A DNA stretch of 18,026 bases from an uncultured Collinsella sp. GTDB lineage: Bacteria > Actinomycetota > Coriobacteriia > Coriobacteriales > Coriobacteriaceae. The DNA lies in the NCBI GenBank assembly GCA_934646965.1, contig CAKUEZ010000036.1, positions 1 to 18,026 of the forward strand, given 5' to 3'. Below, piece after piece: positions 16,264 through 18,026 of the stretch. A program made the translations under genes and the position numbers. Every line of letters starts with the position of its first letter. The first letter of the stretch is position 1. Under the pieces are notes generated by a model. The model worked only from the letters and a program-made list of their open reading frames with translations. It was not told where the DNA came from and made no database searches.

Positions 16264-17106
16264 ATGTCCGCCCGTAAAGCTCGCACGGAGGCGGCTGCCG
16301 CTGGCGCCGCCCCCGTTGACTCTGAGGAGAAGGACGTGAAGATTCCCGTAGAGGCCGTCGACGATACCGAGGCCAATGAGGCCGCGGCCGCCGAGGCTGC
16401 CGAGAACCAGGTAGAGGATTCCAACAAGGAGGCGACGATGACCGAGGACGAGATGGTGGAAGCCGCTATCCGCGCCGGTGAGGAAGCCGCCGACAACGAC
16501 TTTAAGCTCAAGTTCGAGCAGGCTCAAAAGGAGCTTGCCGACGTGCGCCATGAGCTCGAGGCTGCGGCTGAGGCTCAGAAGGCCGCCGAGGACAAGGCAA
16601 AGGACGCCACCGAGCGCACCGCCCGTCTGCAGGCCGACTGGGAGAACTTCCGTCGCCGCACCGCCAACGAGCGCATCGCCGAGCGCGAGCGCGCGACCGA
16701 GAAGCTCGTCACCGCGCTGCTGCCGGTGGTCGACGATATCGAGCGTGCGATCGACCATGCCCGTAGCCAGGAGCTTTCCGACGACTTTAAGCGGTTCGTC
16801 GATGGCGTTGACGCGGTGCATGCCAAGCTGCTCGACGTGTTCGCGCATGAGGGCGTTGAGCCTATCGACCCCAAGGGCGAGGCGTTCGATCCGCTCGAGC
16901 ACCAGGCCGTGGGACGTGTCGAGGACGCAGCGCAGTACGACGAGACCGTCAACGACGTGTACCAGAAGGGCTACCGCATGGCGGACCGCATCCTGCGCTC
17001 CGCGATGGTGACGGTGACCTACGGTGGCGAGAAGCGCCCCGCACCGGAGCCCGAAGCGGCGCCCGAAGATGCTGCGGCCGATACGGCCGAGAGCACCGAG
17101 GAGTAA
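16264..17106 (+). CDS. grpE: Nucleotide exchange factor GrpE
   Basis: GrpE is a dimeric exchange factor that releases ADP from DnaK. The longest form from ATG 16264 has 280 residues. About 75 N-terminal residues are Ala/Glu-rich and disordered-looking. A long coiled coil follows (FKLKFEQAQKELADVRHELE to RTARLQADWENFRRRT), then the family signature RAIDHAR...FVDGVDAVHAKLLDVFAHEGVEPI and the beta-wing GYRMADRILRSAMVTV. A much better ribosome site stands before an internal in-frame ATG at 16438, giving a 222-residue form nearer to common GrpE length. Either or both starts may be used. The gene is two bases after dnaK and is followed by a strong hairpin. Confidence 0.95.
   Translation: MSARKARTEAAAAGAAPVDSEEKDVKIPVEAVDDTEANEAAAAEAAENQVEDSNKEATMTEDEMVEAAIRAGEEAADNDFKLKFEQAQKELADVRHELEAAAEAQKAAEDKAKDATERTARLQADWENFRRRTANERIAERERATEKLVTALLPVVDDIERAIDHARSQELSDDFKRFVDGVDAVHAKLLDVFAHEGVEPIDPKGEAFDPLEHQAVGRVEDAAQYDETVNDVYQKGYRMADRILRSAMVTVTYGGEKRPAPEPEAAPEDAAADTAESTEE
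16426..16440 (+). promoter_or_regulatory. grpE: Strong internal ribosome site and alternative grpE start
   Basis: AAGGAGG (16426-16432), five spacer bases, then ATG 16438-16440, in frame with grpE. This is the best Shine-Dalgarno match in the chaperone operon, whereas ATG 16264 has only GAGGA nine bases upstream. It either marks the true start or a second, shorter product lacking the 58-residue acidic N-terminus. Confidence 0.6.
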
Positions 17107-17111
17107 TTGAG

Positions 17112-17144
17112 AAGGGCCCCGGGGCAATACCCGGGGCCCTTTCT
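17112..17144 (+). terminator. Strong hairpin between grpE and dnaJ (attenuating terminator)
   Basis: AAGGGCCCCGGG (17112-17123) pairs perfectly with CCCGGGGCCCTT (17130-17141), 12 bp of almost pure GC with loop GCAATA. The following tract TTTCTGG is poor in U, so termination is probably partial. It would lower dnaJ expression relative to dnaK and grpE or protect the upstream mRNA. dnaJ follows 70 bases later on the same strand, with no clear promoter between. Confidence 0.75.
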
Positions 17145-17214
17145 GGCCTAGTGCCATATGAAAGCATGAGCCGTCGTCCGCAGGGGCGGCGGATGAAACA
17201 GGAGAGGAGCTACG

Positions 17215-18026
17215 ATGGCTGCAGGCAAAACCTTCTATGACATCCTGGGCGTATCCAAGAGCGCCTCCGACAAAGAGATCAAGAGCGCGTTCCGCAAGCT
17301 CGCGCAAAAATATCACCCCGATGCCGGCGGCGACGAGGCCAAGTTTAAGGAAATTAGCGAGGCCTACGAGACGCTTTCGGACGAGAAGAAGCGCAAAGAG
17401 TACGACCAGATGCTCATGTTCGGCGGCATGCCGGGCGCGGGCGGCGCGTATGGCGGCGGCTACGGTGCCGGTGCGGGAGCGAGCGGCTGGGGCGATATCT
17501 TCGACAGCATCTTTAGCGGCAATGGCGCCTGGGGCAGCGATTGGGGCTCAGGCTTTGCCGGGGCTGCTGGCGCTGCCGGTGCCGGCGCGGGCCGCAACCG
17601 CGCGCGCAAGGGCGGCGACCTGTCGCTGACCGTCGATGTGACGGCCGAGGACGCGTTTCGCGGCGTGACGCACAAGGTCACCTACCGCATTCCCTCGACG
17701 GGCGAGCAGCAGACCATTACGGTCTCGGTGCCCGCGGGCGCGGTCGATGGCGGCAAGCTGCGCTATAAGCGCCGCGGCGAGTACGGCGTTGCCGGAGGCG
17801 AGCGCGGCGACCTAGTCGTGACCACGCACGTGGAGGAGCATCCGCTGTTTAAGCGCAAGGGCGCCGACGTGACCATGGAGGTGCCGATCTCGGTCTACGA
17901 GGCGGCGCTCGGCTGCACGGTGGACGTGCCCACGCCCGGTGGCGCGACGGTTCGTCTGAAGGTGCCCGCGGGTACCCAGACGGGCAAGAAGTTCCGCTTT
18001 AAGGAGATGGGCGCGCCCGACGTTAA
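17215..18026 (+). CDS. dnaJ: DnaJ-family co-chaperone without zinc finger (cut by window end)
   Basis: The co-chaperone stimulates DnaK's ATPase and delivers substrates. It starts at ATG 17215 behind GGAGAGGAG and runs open through the last base, giving 270 complete codons. The J domain (1-66) has [12 protein letters not shown], the catalytic HPD at 34-36 and [14 protein letters not shown] Gly/Ala-rich linker with [11 protein letters not shown] spans about 68-127. The first C-terminal substrate domain then begins directly ([18 protein letters not shown]). In classical DnaJ four CxxCxGxG motifs would be inserted a few residues later; none is present, and the only Cys is a single one in ALGCTV. 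This is therefore a class B (CbpA-like) protein in the dnaJ position. The end of the second C-terminal domain and the dimerisation tail are outside the window. Confidence 0.93.
   Translation, partial: MAAGKTFYDILGVSKSASDKEIKSAFRKLAQKYHPDAGGDEAKFKEISEAYETLSDEKKRKEYDQMLMFGGMPGAGGAYGGGYGAGAGASGWGDIFDSIFSGNGAWGSDWGSGFAGAAGAAGAGAGRNRARKGGDLSLTVDVTAEDAFRGVTHKVTYRIPSTGEQQTITVSVPAGAVDGGKLRYKRRGEYGVAGGERGDLVVTTHVEEHPLFKRKGADVTMEVPISVYEAALGCTVDVPTPGGATVRLKVPAGTQTGKKFRFKEMGAPDV

Overview
The window looks like chromosome from a high-GC, Gram-positive gut Coriobacteriia, most probably a Collinsella-like organism. I infer this from the strongly GC-biased third codon positions, the actinobacterial-type DnaK, the LPxTG-type surface protein with a (K/R)RRA-type tail and the SD-led gene starts. 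No database search was possible, so the genus is inferred from recall.

Layout: (1) 1-957: the 5' part of a thioredoxin gene on the minus strand and, divergent to it, a 191-residue protein that looks like a catalytically degraded uracil-DNA-glycosylase fold. (2) 1020-3019, minus strand: an AgrC/VirS-type GHKL histidine kinase and a LytTR response regulator, transcribed regulator first and overlapping by one base. (3) 3262-9483: a 2073-residue secreted, sortase-anchored modular protein. It has a beta-helix N-terminus, Ig/MBG-like modules, a roughly 460-residue multi-domain unit present twice plus a partial third copy, paired CxCG/CxxCG cysteine motifs, a Thr/Lys stalk and LPESG. It is divergent from the two-component pair, which may regulate it. 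(4) 9600-13551: a de novo NAD operon, nadA-nadB-nadC-niaR. A 19-bp perfect inverted repeat overlaps the likely promoter and is very probably the operator for NiaR, which the last gene encodes, so the operon would be autoregulated by nicotinate. A 14-bp hairpin resembling a REP element lies between nadA and nadB. (5) A bidirectional terminator separates niaR from a convergent small 2[4Fe-4S] ferredoxin gene. (6) 13916-14368: a long AT-richer non-coding leader with no canonical CIRCE or HAIR site that I could find. (7) 14369-18026: the Hsp70 operon dnaK-grpE-(strong hairpin)-dnaJ, cut by the window end. The DnaK carries an insert unlike the mycobacterial and Bacillus proteins, grpE has a strong internal start, and the DnaJ lacks the zinc-finger domain.

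How the genes work together: NadB oxidises aspartate, NadA condenses iminoaspartate with DHAP to quinolinate, NadC phosphoribosylates it to nicotinate mononucleotide, and NiaR closes the loop. DnaK, GrpE and DnaJ form the ATP-driven chaperone cycle. The surface protein is the accessory part of the window and shows the clearest signs of modular shuffling. I found no CRISPR array, tRNA, rRNA, transposase or prophage gene.
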